This document shows, one piece after another, positions 11,201 to 22,583 of a stretch of 64,000 bases of DNA. The notes under the pieces are model-generated. The model was not told the DNA's origin, ran no database searches, and saw only the letters and a list, made by a program, of their open reading frames with translations. This DNA comes from Eutypella sp. D-1 (lineage: Eukaryota; Ascomycota; Sordariomycetes; Xylariales; Diatrypaceae), in contig JAJTTP010000001.1 of assembly GCA_023313575.1 (NCBI GenBank), forward strand, positions 5,952,001 through 6,016,000. The letters are read 5' to 3'. The translations under genes were made by a program, and so were the position numbers. How positions within the stretch are numbered: the first letter of the stretch is position 1; every line of letters begins with the position of its first letter.

Positions 11201-12255
11201 CTGATTCACCACGGGTCGACACCTATACGGAAATTGAGAGCTACGGGCCGGAAGAGGCAGATGTCGATACTGGGCCTTTGGTACACAGCACAGAACCGAT
11301 CAGCTTCTGGGACACAGATCCGGCCGTCTCGGGAGATGAGAGTGATGACGTGTGCATTAATGGTCTCGAGGATAGTGCCGAGAAGGTTACTGATGCAGAC
11401 AATTTGACGGATGAAGATCAAAAGGGACAGCGACCACTTGTGCATAATATAGAACTCGAGAAACAGAAATTCGAGGAAGTGCAGAAACAACTTGGCGCAC
11501 AGTTAGCTCGGTTGCGGGGTAGATATAATACGTGGTACGCTCGTAGGGCTGCGGAAGGTACCGAGACACTCGACAATGCAGTAGATTCCAACGAACTTCA
11601 ACAGAGTGAGACACAAGAAAGTCGTCCTCATCGAGAGCACGTGTCGAGAAGTCCACATAGGCCACTGAGTATGACGGCTGAGAGCGAAATCGAACAGCAT
11701 ACAAGGGGTCGTTCCAGAGACCGGAAATCACCCGAAGTGAGGTCCTCCGCGTCAAGCAGGAGGCGCACTCCGATGCGGTCCTTCACCCAAAAGACCCTAC
11801 AGCCATTAACGCTACGGACGTTACCTAGGCCCAAAAGCTCGCCAGCGATATCCGCGTCTGACATGGAGAAGCTGCGCAACACTGGTCAAGATGAACTGGG
11901 GGACATTCCGGAGCTTCAACTCTCGGGTAAGGGAGAAGAAGAAAGGACAAATGTAGATGTGTTTCACCCAAATGATTCTCTACCCACTATCCAGGAAACC
12001 CCCGCGACCCCGCGGAGACCCGTCCCACCGGTTAAAAGGAGCAATAGGCCAGCGTCTCTATACGGGGCGCTCTATGCGATGGGCCGGAGGCAGAGAGGAA
12101 CGTTGAGTGCAACAATTGCGGAGAATGGCCAGGGACATAGGAGAAGTCACTCCGATTTCAACCTGCGGCCGGGGAACCCACCCGAGCGCGATAAGCCGCA
12201 CCCGGAGACTCGCGCTTTGAGCATGGAGCCGCCCAGGACCCATGGGGGTGCATGA
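8230..12255 (+). CDS. large APH-like phosphotransferase-domain protein, probable pseudoenzyme
   Basis: Single-exon protein of 1,341 residues. The ATG at 8230 sits in a near-ideal context (GCCGCC before ATG). Residues 1-130 are low-complexity Glu/Pro/Gln/Asp repeats, 130-400 acidic and probably disordered, 400-620 rich in Lys/Arg/Glu. Around residues 665-950 there is an aminoglycoside-phosphotransferase (APH)/choline-kinase-type domain common in fungi. The catalytic loop HGDLSTRNIMV is at 843-853 (H843, D845, N850). The second metal-binding Asp, usual in I(I/L)D(W/F)E, is Gly877 in AILGFENA. Loss of that Asp argues against ordinary phosphotransfer. A basic/acidic coiled-coil-like segment lies around 1075-1100. 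The tail is Ser/Arg/Pro-rich. A scaffold or regulatory role is inference. Simple-sequence coding at 8340-8640 will generate spurious frames on both strands. Confidence 0.8.
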   Translation: MLTVDAGPEHEDGGAPEALEEVKQDFKAELQLRHESPQAKPESDPENQSGFEPESDPEPQPEHPLKPRSESQQEPEPDVDPEPVADSKPQLESNHEFEFEALSSPQPEPQPETQVEIQTETQFGSEPQQLGTKLSDGVDIDSDVDSNSIGDSDVATVIDASSNHGNGSGFTAFPDPPTTSDVDDDVLSAADTTPGSNPYAGGAVGVDIPAEGDMTTDSVEVASLDEVSALNITEPPRIADIVEGSSVDFIGISHRDEEDYLNRAIHPIEDTTVEATPLPTAPSTHGDKSDAIDAVRDCDIDSGGALDLEEAGDVDPPSDSVPVGSIALPVLYSDTESPNVVDTVLEAKSDTHILYPDPITDVDSNANATEGAGQIEDPTVPAMTPERDITIPHNHNPKTNPVIDKCAHSPAKPPPRFYIGFIRAPEENKGDRPESIREQGGGQNRSQDKDAEVKEENSTRNEEAELNPYGKQRPAEVIGTKLRLKQKRKQEEAVPGRHDLERGIKPTIGRKRSLDVEPNLGSRGEQDKSRKAESIRRPIAKPKRHIPDAIHASAMKQSRLFADIQQEIAELYQSPRTNNQSTNSKHSCNKSDRKVSIYGTRSSKHYGGGEKGSHEEDGFYDVGDVKDICPACQTHYSQALDSVPFRTSLKLRHNNPWSQTWGLGDRYILTETSEDNQPELSEHVTLAEVARLLRDNTRVPVPLVLAAWKEADGKVITITEKPPGRRLFDVWWELTDMERKELAREVGGYVEQWRWNYSDAISGVGGGPVHGRQKLLGGADDDTLRSRWRSGGGGFPPCFSDAGFWGVIEGRLRRGRNKNEIDEKIIQFLNEWMPESYPCRLTHGDLSTRNIMVEIGNSDNYGDRPSRRKVSVTAILGFENAASLPTWAEGVCNRFCYCREDEQWKEMLSRHIPSDPLAFAWWRLWVEVENKTARPDPARLRMLKERCRIWPKPPAAKRPFVTSRIQRPQVPEMPLQGSAKAPADADLRATADSPRVDTYTEIESYGPEEADVDTGPLVHSTEPISFWDTDPAVSGDESDDVCINGLEDSAEKVTDADNLTDEDQKGQRPLVHNIELEKQKFEEVQKQLGAQLARLRGRYNTWYARRAAEGTETLDNAVDSNELQQSETQESRPHREHVSRSPHRPLSMTAESEIEQHTRGRSRDRKSPEVRSSASSRRRTPMRSFTQKTLQPLTLRTLPRPKSSPAISASDMEKLRNTGQDELGDIPELQLSGKGEEERTNVDVFHPNDSLPTIQETPATPRRPVPPVKRSNRPASLYGALYAMGRRQRGTLSATIAENGQGHRRSHSDFNLRPGNPPERDKPHPETRALSMEPPRTHGGA

Positions 12256-13424
12256 ATCAGCCCATAGCGTAGTCTCGCATATAGTGAAGTATGATCATAC
12301 ACAGAGTTACCTGGACCGCTTACCCATGTATGTTCACGATTGTTCTCATAAGTAGGCGATCACGTTTTCCTGTCGCCAGTCTGGTTGCGTACTGCATGTC
12401 AGGAGAAATCCTATCTGTAGGCTGTCCATGTATAAATCCGTAATGCATTGTTAGCTTCCAGCTTTGCACTTAAAACTTCCTTAAAGTATCATCGTACTTT
12501 TCAAGTATTACCATATCTTATAAGCGGGTAGGCGCTTCGTAGAGCAGGCGCTCAGGCCGAGTCGAGGACACAGTCACCTTGTACACAATCTTAGGCCTTG
12601 ACAGACATCCATAGAACACCCCATACATCTACGGCTATGTACTTCCCTACAGCCACACTCCCATGTTAATATTTTGGGGCCAATTTCACCTTGCATTCGA
12701 GCTGAAAGAGGGGCTTTAGCCAAGGACAGCGATCACGTTAGTCAACAAAAGCAAGATTGGTGAATCGGCAACATCCGTTAAGAAAAGAAAAGGAAGGGCA
12801 ATACGCGATTCTTCCTACAAGGTTCGACGCCCAATAGACTACAGGATAGACTAACTTGCTGGCGTCGTCACCTCGATCGCCTCGTTCCCCCCTTATACTA
12901 TCAACAAATCGTGAGAGGCCGTTTTGAATGGGCTGAAGTTGTCGATATTATAAGGAATTGAGCCTTACGTACAAGGTCTACACATTTTCATAGTAATTAT
13001 CCTGAGGAGTGAGCTGTGTGTCAATCTACTAATAGGTAGACAACTACTTTACACCGGTACACCATATGCAAGGTACTATGCTATAACATCATCAATACCC
13101 CCCCAGAAGACGCCACAAAAGGCCGATGTGATATAGATCAGCCAGTTACTAGGGTAGTCAGTGATCCACTCATTCATTTATACGAAAATGGTTCCCTTGT
13201 CAGTTGGTAAATCATTTGTGGTGAAACCTTAGGATGGTGACTCAATTTTCGAGCTGTGTAGTAACATGAAGAACCTGAAGAGAAAGTATTATGAAGACGT
13301 CAAGCCTTCTGCTTATCTTCGTAAGTCAGTCGTGGATCTATAAGAGAGTTTTTATTGTCGTACTCTCCAGACATGAGGAATTGCCCACTGAGAACTGCTC
13401 GAAGACTCAATAAGCCTTGTAAAT
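12256..13424. other. intergenic, nothing recognised
   Basis: 1.17 kb without an open frame of note. It is moderately AT-rich, shows no repeat structure I could see, and contains the promoter of the C2H2/cupin gene. Confidence 0.5.
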
Positions 13425-15371
13425 ATGTCAGTCATGTACGAAAGATCGGATCCTACAAGTAGCGGGCAGTTTGTGAACGCGAAGATGCATGACATGAATG
13501 ATATACGAACCCACTTTTCCAACCCCAGAGATAGAAGTCAGCTTTTACCCGAGGACTCCGACATACCCTCATGCAGTTCTGGCGAAAGCACTGATTCAGA
13601 GGACGCTGCAATTGAGGTTCGGATCAACGACAGCACGGACGATGAAGACTACGTTGGAGGACAATCTAAGCTGAATAAAAGGACAACCGCAACAGAAATC
13701 GAGGATTCATACGATTACTATCAATGGACTCGTGAGTGGCGTCTTTTGAGTGCGATGATACAAGTCCCTGACTTTCAAGTATTTAGTTCCGTCTGGCGAC
13801 ACGGTTCGAACCTGCGGCGCTCTATTGCCCTCCACTTACCAGAATCATACCGATCCACAACTTCCCTGGATCTGTCCGGTCAGGTCCTGCAGAGCAATCT
13901 TTAGTAGTTTGAGAGGCCTTGGGGGTCACTTCAATGTCAGTACGATCCTTTCAAGACATGTTAATGTTGCTAACTGGTTTCCAGGCAGGGCACACTCGTG
14001 CCAAGATGAATGATAATGATGATGGCACGTTGTCGATTGTGGGCTGGCAAAGTGATGATGGCAACCCGAAGCCAGCGATTGTCATTTCCCGGAAGCCCCT
14101 GGACCCCAGTGAACCACCAATGCCAACGCCAGCCCCTCCTGACATATACTTGAAGAAGCAGAAGGCAGCGCAGGAATTGGAAGAGATGAAGCTTCCCCAG
14201 TCAAAATACGGGATGTGCGACCTGGACGAACGCGAGATTAAACTCTATGAGTATATCGAAAGATATGCGAGAAAGGCGTCTTTACCGACCATGCTGTCGG
14301 ATGAATACATTCCGGACCTTCTCTCGCTTCCACGTCTTCGCAAGGTGGCCTTCAACCAGAGAGCAGAACCCTACTCAGACTCCTGTTCAGAGTCTAGCAA
14401 CAAAAATGTCGTGGCGTTCATTATCCAGGTCACGGGACGGAGAGCACGAGACCCGTGCAGCAGGTGCCAAAAGCACAAGGGACCTTTTCTTGGCTGTTAT
14501 CTGATGTCGGATAAAGCTACTCGAAGCATGCAAAAGCGCATTCAGAGTTGTGCAAACTGCTATTATAATAGCAATGAGAAGTTATGTAGTTTAAAAAGCC
14601 GTTCGCATTCTAGGCCCACGCGGCTCGCCAATCGGGACGAAGCCGTCATCCAGCTGCCTACTACGCGACAAGCCACTGTGCACAAACCAGATCAGCAAGA
14701 ATCATCTAATAACCAAACGAAGGCTAAGGCCGTGGACGGCGAAGTCTTTGAGGATAGCATAACGCTTCCTGGTCCGACTCCTGTGACTGATCGTCAAGTT
14801 CAAAACAGACCCTGGACCGATGATAGATCGAATTCCGTGGAGAAGGGGGTGGCTGCGAGCAGTCCGGTGCGCATATTGGATCCATCGAAATCGCTAGAAG
14901 TCGACCTCTGGGAGATAGCACCAGGGCACATATACACTGACGCTAGGCTGGGATTGGAGAGTAAGTGTCTACACGGAGTTCCTCTTCGATTTCTCGGAAC
15001 ACCAAGTAAGAGTCTTCGCTGATAGTGGTTTAGAAATCGCGTTCTCGATGACCTCGACTCAGAACCAAGCTATTTCGATAGTCCCTAACCTCGGCTTCCA
15101 GGTTCTCGTTATTCGACCGGGAACGTTCCACTCCTGGAAAGACTCAGGCAATACGAACAAACTACGACTCTGCTCAGTTGCCTCAGGCAAGGTGCGGGTG
15201 AAGATGCACGGTCAGGACTTCATGGTCGGTCCCAATGGCATGTTCAAGGTTGGCCCGGGTATAGATTGTGTCACAATGAATCCGCTTCACATTGATGCGA
15301 CACTGCATGTCAGTATGCTGCTTGAAAACGTTCGTGCTCGTGAAGCGGTGGCACGGACGCCCGAAATGTGA
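13425..15371 (+). CDS. C2H2 zinc finger / fungal Cys-cluster / cupin-like protein (586 aa, 4 exons)
   Basis: Exons 13425-13778, 13843-13935, 13985-14960, 15034-15371; phases join. Splicing at 13935/13985 creates an exact C2H2 finger: C129, C134, then 12 residues, H147 and H152. The intron ending at 13984 has a CTAAC branch point. At about 304-345 a cysteine cluster (CSRCQKHKGPFLGC, later SCANCYYN) resembles the fungal domain I recall as DUF3716. The last 100 residues (from about 480) look like a cupin beta-barrel (VLVIRPGTFHSWK, then RVKMHGQDFMVGPNGMFKV), similar in style to the CENP-C/Mif2 C-terminal cupin but without a recognisable CENP-C motif. The first 118 residues are acidic and Ser-rich. 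Likely a nuclear DNA- or chromatin-associated regulator; target unknown. Confidence 0.75.
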
Positions 15372-15542
15372 TCATATCACTTGGTAGGAGACTGGAAGAT
15401 TGGCACATTTGGGTCGGTACATCGAAATGCAGGTACAGCTGGTAGAACAGTGATGGCATAATATATTAAAGTCTATTATTATATGATAGTCAAGGGCACA
15501 AGGGCTTGTATAGCAATGGATAGTGACACGGGTTTCATTCTA

Positions 15543-17521
15543 TCAGGAGAAGAGAGTCATGCGGCCCATGAATATTAGCCAGAAGAGACCAATAGCCATC
15601 GAGATATTGCCATATAGTGCTTGCGCCGAACTCTCTGTTATGGCCGAATCCTCGCTATTGTCGCTGCTCCAGCTAGGTTAGTTTAGCCTATACAAGGTCA
15701 GACATGGCAAGGATAAACTCACCTGCAGCTCCAGCTACCAGCCTGATCCACGTTGCCGACTCCGTCCCACGTTGCCGTCGAGGGGTACGCGCAGAGGGGC
15801 CTCTGCCTGAGCACGCCGGTAGAGGGGTCGTTAGACTCCCGCCAAGTAGTCGCGACGACGGCGTCAGCGGCGGCGTCCCGCTCTACCCAGTCCATTAGCG
15901 CCAGCAGGACATCGTGCCCCCGGTCACCCTCAAAGCCAGGCACAGAATACGTGTCGTCCCCCAATACTCCTGCCTGGTACGAGCCCCCGAACGCCCATGG
16001 TGCGTCCACCACCGTGTCTCCACAATGCTGCATCCCTGGCACAGCGAAGTAGCGGAAGAACTCCCGCGTCTGTGTTATGTTACCACCCCTGGAGAATATC
16101 GAGTTAGCAAGTATTGCCCACAGACATATGACAAGGTATTGTTTTGTTTTTCAATAGAGCACCGGGGCTTCTCACATCGCTTCGACGGTCCGGTTATAGT
16201 AGAGCTCAGATCCGCGGGTGGGTACTAGCGCATCAGCCATGCCGTGATACATAAGGAGCTTCCCACCACGGCGGCGGAAGGCTGAGAGATCGTACAGGTC
16301 TGCAGTAGCCTGACCTGGGTCATATTGCGCTGCGACTTGGACAACGCTGTCGTTGTAATCCGCCGGCCCGAATTCCGGATCGTCGAACAGGAAATACTGA
16401 CCATACCCCACCGAGTAAGGGCTGGCGTTCGAGTAGTTGAGGACAACGTACATCTGCGCCTCGGATCCTGGCAGTAGGCCCGGCTGTAGGAGCTCTCCCG
16501 TATCCTCAGATACGTAATCCCCATACACCTTCTTCAGCGTGTCGATCTGGGCCTCAGTGAAACAGAAGGCGTCGGGATCAGACTCAGAGTCGGCGTCGAA
16601 CGGCTCTTGATCATCGCCGCACGTCAGGGCGCCGAAGTCAATGCTGCACCTCTCAGGCGCGCTGATAATACCGTCCTCGACGCCGTCGATGCCGTCGCAC
16701 TGTTCCACAACCGCAGCGGCAAGCGGTTTCAGTAACCTCCAGGGAACATGACCTGGCTTCTGGGCGCCGCCGGGCCACCAGTTCCACTGCGCAACTTTGG
16801 TGGCCCAGTTGTTTAGGTGGCTTGTGTCCCAAGCTGCCGCGCCCACCAGCACGCCGTCGAAGGACCCCGGTGCAATCTGTAACTCCTTGAGTCCCTGCCG
16901 ACCCCCGGTCGAGCACCCGCTGTAGTACGAGTACTTGATGACTGAAGCTGTACTACTACTCCCTACATCTGATGAGACAGGTGGGGCCGTAGAAGGTGAC
17001 GAAGAGGAAGTTGAGGGAGAGTAGTAGGCCTCGACGAGTTGCTTCCCCAGTCCCACCGACCCATGCAGCGCTCGCCAGCCCCAGTCGGTGCGGGCTTCGG
17101 GATTGCGTAAGGCCCACGACAGGTCCGTCCCCGTCGAGTTGTGGCCAGTGTCTGTTGACAATGACGCGAACCCGTACCGCGCTCCCGCGCCCATCTCCAG
17201 CCAATGAATGCCCCCGGCGAAGCCGGCATTCCCGACGGCCAGAAAACGGCCGTTCCATGTCTGCGAGTGGCCCTCGTCCTCTTCTCCGTCCGCGGATCTA
17301 GGCAGGAATAGGCCGAAGCGGTACGATGAGGATAGTGACGATTTCACCTTGACCGTCACCGCGCACAGCTCCGGCAGGTTCGTTGGGTCCTTCGGGAACC
17401 CCTTATTAGCGGCGCCCTCCCCATAGCTGGAGCCAGAAGCGACAGCGTCGACGCGTTCAACCTCCGCATTAGGCGGGAGCAGGGCCGCGAAGGTCGACTC
17501 CCTACATCTATCGTTGGGCAT
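15543..17521 (-). CDS. tannase/feruloyl esterase family protein with hydrophobic tail (613 aa, 3 exons)
   Basis: Hydrolase of aromatic (gallate or hydroxycinnamate) esters by family. Exons 16176-17521, 15723-16088, 15543-15672; both introns (CTAAC branch points; GTGAGA and GTGAGT donors) keep phase. The tannase motif YSGCSTGGRQGL places the disulfide Cys203 and nucleophile Ser204; the acid is Asp430 in HGMADALVP, and His470-Cys471 in VPGMQHCGD completes the CS-D-HC arrangement. The third exon adds a Ser/Asp-rich spacer and a hydrophobic C-terminus (ISMAIGLFWLIFM) like a GPI-anchor signal, unusual for this family. No signal peptide is visible at the N-terminus (MPNDRCRESTF), although the Cys-STF start is where mature tannases usually begin. 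A short 5' exon with the signal may therefore be missing from this model. Confidence 0.82.
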
Positions 17522-18597
17522 TTCGGTTAGTCACCGAGCCGTTATCCTGGTTAGGATGGAAGAGGAATAATAAAGCGAGCCAATTACGACCCAAGTTTGA
17601 TAGTATTACTGATGCATAATGGAAAGGCAGAGTTCAATTCTATTGACCTAGGATGGCGCGATGGGCCGCTCCTTATGAAGTCAAGGGCTGCAGTGGCTCG
17701 GGGGCTTTTCAGGCTATTTGCCCCGTATGCAGATCCGTATAGCATGGCAGGGGATGGCCACCTCGGTTCCACACAGGGACACATGACAAGGTGCGACCCA
17801 AGAGATAATAGCATGCGGCCGCCAGAACTTATGTCGAGGATTCAGAGCCATGGTCAATAGACCGTGTCAGTCTAGACTAGGCGGTGAGACGCGTCAGGCT
17901 CAAAAATACCCTTTCTTCGAATATTCTGCATAGCAGCTACCTGGGATTGTTTGGTCATAGAAGCCATGCCGGGCTCAATAACCCCAGGGTGGAAGGGGAG
18001 CTGCCGACAGATTTACAGGAACATGGCCTTGGAGAATGCATGCAGTGCCAAATGCAACTCTGGGTGCGGGGTCGTGTACTACATTGTGACGGGTTGAGAA
18101 GTCAGCACTTACGTCGGTACGATTCCGAAACCCTCGCGGAATCCGTTCCACTCAATAAGCAGCCTGCTGCCTATATCGACCTACCACTTTCAGCCCAGGC
18201 TGCCACATTCGTCCAGGATCAGAATCCTATAAGGATTCAGCACGAGCTAATAACAGGACCTTGCCTTTTGAATGAGGCCCGTTGCTTGATTTTCTCGTAC
18301 GAGATCCAATGAGACCCGGTAAATATACAAACGGGCCTAGAACCTACGGTCTCTGAGGATTGCAATGCTTAAGCACGGGGCAATGTGCTGAATGCATCAG
18401 TTTAAAATAGAGATAGTACATAACGCGCTGATAGTCATGAGATATCGAATACTCGTTGCTTAGAGAATAAGGTGTATACATTAATCTCATGATAGTAAGC
18501 CTGAGCTTGAAGTACCGGTAAGATATCATGTGAGGGAAGGACTCCTCAGTTGTACCGTGGGCGGAATTTTGCAGAGCATGCAATATAGCACACTAAA
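17522..18597. other. intergenic, nothing recognised
   Basis: Upstream of the tannase and downstream of the MFS gene. Short frames in several registers but no ATG-initiated, motif-bearing gene. A missing signal-peptide exon of the tannase could lie near 17522-17700, but none was found. Confidence 0.45.
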
Positions 18598-20592
18598 TCA
18601 TAGCACGTACAATCTAGGCTGAGATCCTGCCCCGACTGTTGAAGCTGCAGCGGCTAGGATTTGCGCATTTCTCCGAACATACATCCATCGGAGACAGAGC
18701 GCGCCGATGGAAACGAAGAAGAGCATGGCACAGTTGACACCGTGGCCAGTAGGGTAGCCCCGGGCAGCCTCGTCAGCTTTATAGATCCAAACACCGGGAA
18801 TCTGGCCGAGGCCGGCGCCGATGCTAACGTTGAGGGCGACGGCCAACCCGATGGATGCCGTACTCCACATGTTCGAGGTCAGCCATCCCAGCATAGGCGG
18901 GATGCATGAGAACGCGCCCGCAGTTCCCACGATCAGACATCCGTACCGCCCCAAGAACTCGTCTGCCGGTAGCACCGCTGACACCAGGAATCCGATCGCG
19001 CCCACCGCGGCGGCCGCCGAGCAAGCGTAGGCCCGCGCATTGAAGTGATCGCCCAGCCAGGAAACGACAATCTGACAGACTATCGCAATGATTCTCGTCA
19101 GTATAATTATTGTGCGTGGTCCAAAGTCATCGTTCGGTGCTCACCGTACGCCACGGCCCACGGAGGGACGGTCATCAGCTGCGCCTGCAGATCGTGGTAG
19201 TCTAGGCCGGCGACGATGGAGGGCGTGAAAAGTGAAAGCGAACTGAACGGCAGCGACACGGCGAAGTAGATGGCGTAGTGACCGTACAGGCGCCAGTCCG
19301 TGAGAGTGTCCTTGGCATCTTGCCAGGTCATCGAGGCTGCCGATCCCTTGGCCCCATCGACGTGCAGTCGGTGCGCAGCCAGGTCTTTTTCGCTTTCGTT
19401 AAGCCACGATGACCGCTCAGGGTAGTCAGGCAGGAAGAACCATACGGCGAAGGCGCTGAGCATCGAGGGTATACCTGCGTAGGAGCGACATTGTTAGCCC
19501 TGCCCTTTTCCTTCAGGCACTAGTCAAGGAGTGCGGTGCTAGCGGGTAAAAGATATATATACCTTCGAGGATGAAGAGCCACCGCCATCCAGACATGCCA
19601 TGGACCTGGTTCATGTGCCCGACGCCGTAGGCAATAGCGCCGCCGAAGGCGCCCGCAAGCGTGGCGCTCGCCAAGATGAAAGCCACCCGCACGCTTCGCT
19701 CCTCGGTTTTGTACTATTTCATTGTTCAGTTAGTCAAACCCATCTCCGCATTGGGGTGTGACAACATACCCAGAATGTCAAGTAGTACACCAGGCCGGGA
19801 AATAGGCCCGCCTCAAAGGCACCGAGACTGCAGGACGTTAGAGATCTTTACAGTCGGAAACCAGGCGAAATATTATCAGACGTCGCTTACAGGAACCGCA
19901 CCCCCGTCACGGATTGAAAACTAGCTGCACCACCCAGGCCCGTGGTGATGGCACCCCAAGAGAACTGCGAACAGCACCCAAAACATCAGTTGTTTGCTTG
20001 GGCCCGGCTGGGATCCATGCGCACTTACCATGAGGAAAGCCAGCCATCTCGATGGGCGCAGCTTTTTGAGCAGGATATTCGACGGTACCTCGAATAGGAA
20101 ATCTTGCGACAGGTAAGTACAGGTAGATATATTAAATAAGCGCTAGTCGAAGACCCGGGCCACTCACAGCCGATCAAGAAGATCATGAGCGCGATGTTGA
20201 ATTGATAGTTGGTCATGCCGGTCTCTGTTTGCATGTCGTTGTCCGTCGAGGTGTTGAGCACCTTCGCATTGCCGATGTTGGAGCGGTCGAGGTAACAGAG
20301 GAAGTAGATGCCCGCCGCGAGCGGCACAATGCGTTTGTCCTGTCTCCATAGCAGGGCGCGCTCAGCCGGCGACGAGGCGAGGACGGTATTGACTGTCGCC
20401 TGTTGCAAGAGATTTCCTTGTTAGATAGCCAGTCACAATATGCTCGATGGACGTATTGGCAAATCTGCTCACCTCCTTCACATTATTACTACCCTCGCGC
20501 TCTTCCGATACTGTTGGCGGGTTGCTGGTCTTCTCGACATCGCCTTTCTCGACGTCGATCGGTGGGCTCTCGTTCTTTTGCGTCGCCGTCAT
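18598..20592 (-). CDS. MFS transporter, allantoate/nicotinate permease (anion:cation symporter) type, 506 aa, 8 exons
   Basis: Plasma-membrane carrier of the Dal5/Tna1-like branch of the major facilitator superfamily. Exons: 20473-20592, 20168-20399, 20029-20102, 19891-19964, 19770-19827, 19563-19713, 19145-19474, 18598-19079; every junction keeps phase. N-terminal 40 residues are hydrophilic, then YFLCYLDRSNIGNAKV (TM1 and the loop typical of this family), YFLFEVPSNILLKKLRPSRW (TM2/loop), AGLFPGLVYYLTFW (TM4), WRWLFILEG (end of TM6), FFLPDYPERSSWL central loop, and six C-terminal segments ending after WMYVRRNAQ. Substrate is probably a small organic acid anion or vitamin; it cannot be set from sequence. 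No interrupted frame was found. Confidence 0.87.
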
Positions 20593-21914
20593 CGTGGACT
20601 TTGCCTGCTTGCTCACTTGGTGTCCGTCTGTGGCCAGTTGGGGTCGCCAATTGATTGCGCGAAGGAGCAAGTAGGGGAAAGAAGCAGAAGCGCAAATACG
20701 GGTGGGAGGCTTTGCGGGAAACAGTTGAGACAATACCAGCCTCTATTAAGCCTCCAACGCGCTCGCCCACAGTTTAATTAGTTGGAGCTTATCATTGGCA
20801 TAGGTAATAGCCATGTGGTACGACCGCCCAAAATTTCTCTTCCGGGCCTACGATCCTACCTCCATTAACAGCAACCTGGTTAGTGTAATACCGGCAGTGG
20901 GGTGGATAGTCGTTTAGTTAATTCATCCTTCGTTTGTTCAGCCAGCCCTTGGCCTGGATACCGCGGGCGCGGTGAAATTCTGAGGCGGTCTACAAGTCCG
21001 ATTCGGCATCGTAGGGTGGTGGGAAACGGTCATGGACTCCACCCTACCACGACCCCGGACGACATGAGCCAATCGGGGCCTCAGCTGATCGGTGAACCAC
21101 TCCCGTCAGCTGCGGGGAAATGCCAGGATACAGACTGTCTGTGTCTTGTCTCCAATGGGACATGCGAGATTGGGGGGCTCTGGGGGACCGGGGTAGGAAG
21201 TCGAGATCATAAAGGGTCCTTCCTGCATGATCACCGGCATTTATAAAAGAGGCGGGTTTGCTGAAGGTAGATAGATATCTGCCTACGGCCTAAGTAGATG
21301 CCTGAGTGAATTACCTGAAGAGCTGAACATTGTTGTCAGCGCGATCCTTAACTCCTTCGGAATTTAACATGGCCATATTACGGCTTTCTTAATATGTAAT
21401 TCCTACCGACCACCATCTGTTTCCGAGGAAGATGGATCAGGGGTGCTAGCAGGGCCTAGAGGCTAGAGCTCTGCTAAGTGGAAACAGAATTAATAGCAGT
21501 CTCAGATGGGTTAGGGCTCGCTACCAATTTCCTGGTCAAGCGGGATCCCGGATCCGGTATCGGTCTGGGCTTCCGCAGAGGGTCCCGTTGCCAGCGACGG
21601 GAAAACAGCGACATCCGCCGCAATACCAAGGGACCATTTTGCGACAGCTCGATAGGTAGCGAATACTGTATCGTCAAGCTCTGTTCCCGTAGATCCAATC
21701 CGGCCCATCCCGGGACCGGACCCGGACCCAGACCCCAATCGGGTAAGGTGCTACCGGTGCGGCCCTTTGCATGTTTTAGGTCCCGACGTAGCTAATTGCT
21801 CGGCCGTCGGTATGACCTCCATACATGTCAGAAGAACATAGTCGCCGTTTATAGTGACCATGGCTATACACATAAGTCAAATTAATGTAATTCCTTGTCC
21901 TTGTCTGAACAGAG
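20593..21914. other. intergenic, nothing recognised
   Basis: 1.3 kb between the MFS start and the transposon block. Frames are short and overlapping; normal base composition up to the sharp switch at about 21960. Confidence 0.5.
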
Positions 21915-21917
21915 GTG

Positions 21918-22035
21918 ATAAGATAACGACCCCCATAACGCCCAGACCCCTTAACGCCCACTTATTATTTATTATTTATTTTTCATTTACGCCACCAGGA
22001 AAAATCGTAAAATTAAGCGGTTTTAAAATTCGTTA
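21918..22035 (+). repeat. outer terminal inverted repeat, left
   Basis: Pairs with about 25695-25814. The outer 46 bp match well and the inner part is diverged mainly by C/T and G/A changes, as RIP would leave. Confidence 0.75.
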
Positions 22036-22344
22036 TAATATTATCTTTTTATATTTAATAAAAAATTTAAAAAGTTATTTTTAATATTTTAAAATTAAAT
22101 AATATTTATATTATTAAATTAAAATAATAATTTTTAAAATTATACCGTTAAAAATATTAAATATTAAATATTTTATATTACTGTTAAATGGCTTTAAATC
22201 GCTATGCGTATAATCGTACTATGGTCTTATAATAAGGGTTGGAACAGGTATTGTATTTTGTTTATTTAAAAGGAAGATCTAACTATTATACGGGGGAAGG
22301 GGAGGAGAAAAGTCTTATTCTCCTTAGCCCGTACTACGCATAAT

Positions 22345-22583
22345 GTGACGGCTGGTCTATTCCTAACTATTAGTCCAGTCGAGGGATCTATGTTAGCAGG
22401 AGTGCTGGGGGTTCTGAGCAATGAGTAGTCACGTCTGGTGATAGCAAAGAGAAGGGTGCTTTGGGTAACCAAGTTGTATTGTAAGCTGGTGAGCTTGAAG
22501 ACTATTTAGGAGAGAGGTAATGAGCGTAGCTATATACTATTTATGTCCTTTGTCCCTGACATTGGAATGTGTGGTTGTGTTGG
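22345..22583 (-). repeat. 240-bp repeat, copy A (inverted, not RIP-mutated)
   Basis: Read on the minus strand this matches 22841-23080 and 25431-25672, including ACTAATAGTTAGGAATAGAC and CAGACGTGA. It has normal GC content and keeps C where the other copies have T. Confidence 0.75.

Noticed and set aside
17884..18312. 142-residue plus-strand frame between the tannase and MFS genes
   Set aside because: Starts at GTG with no ATG, no motif, no splice-linked neighbour.
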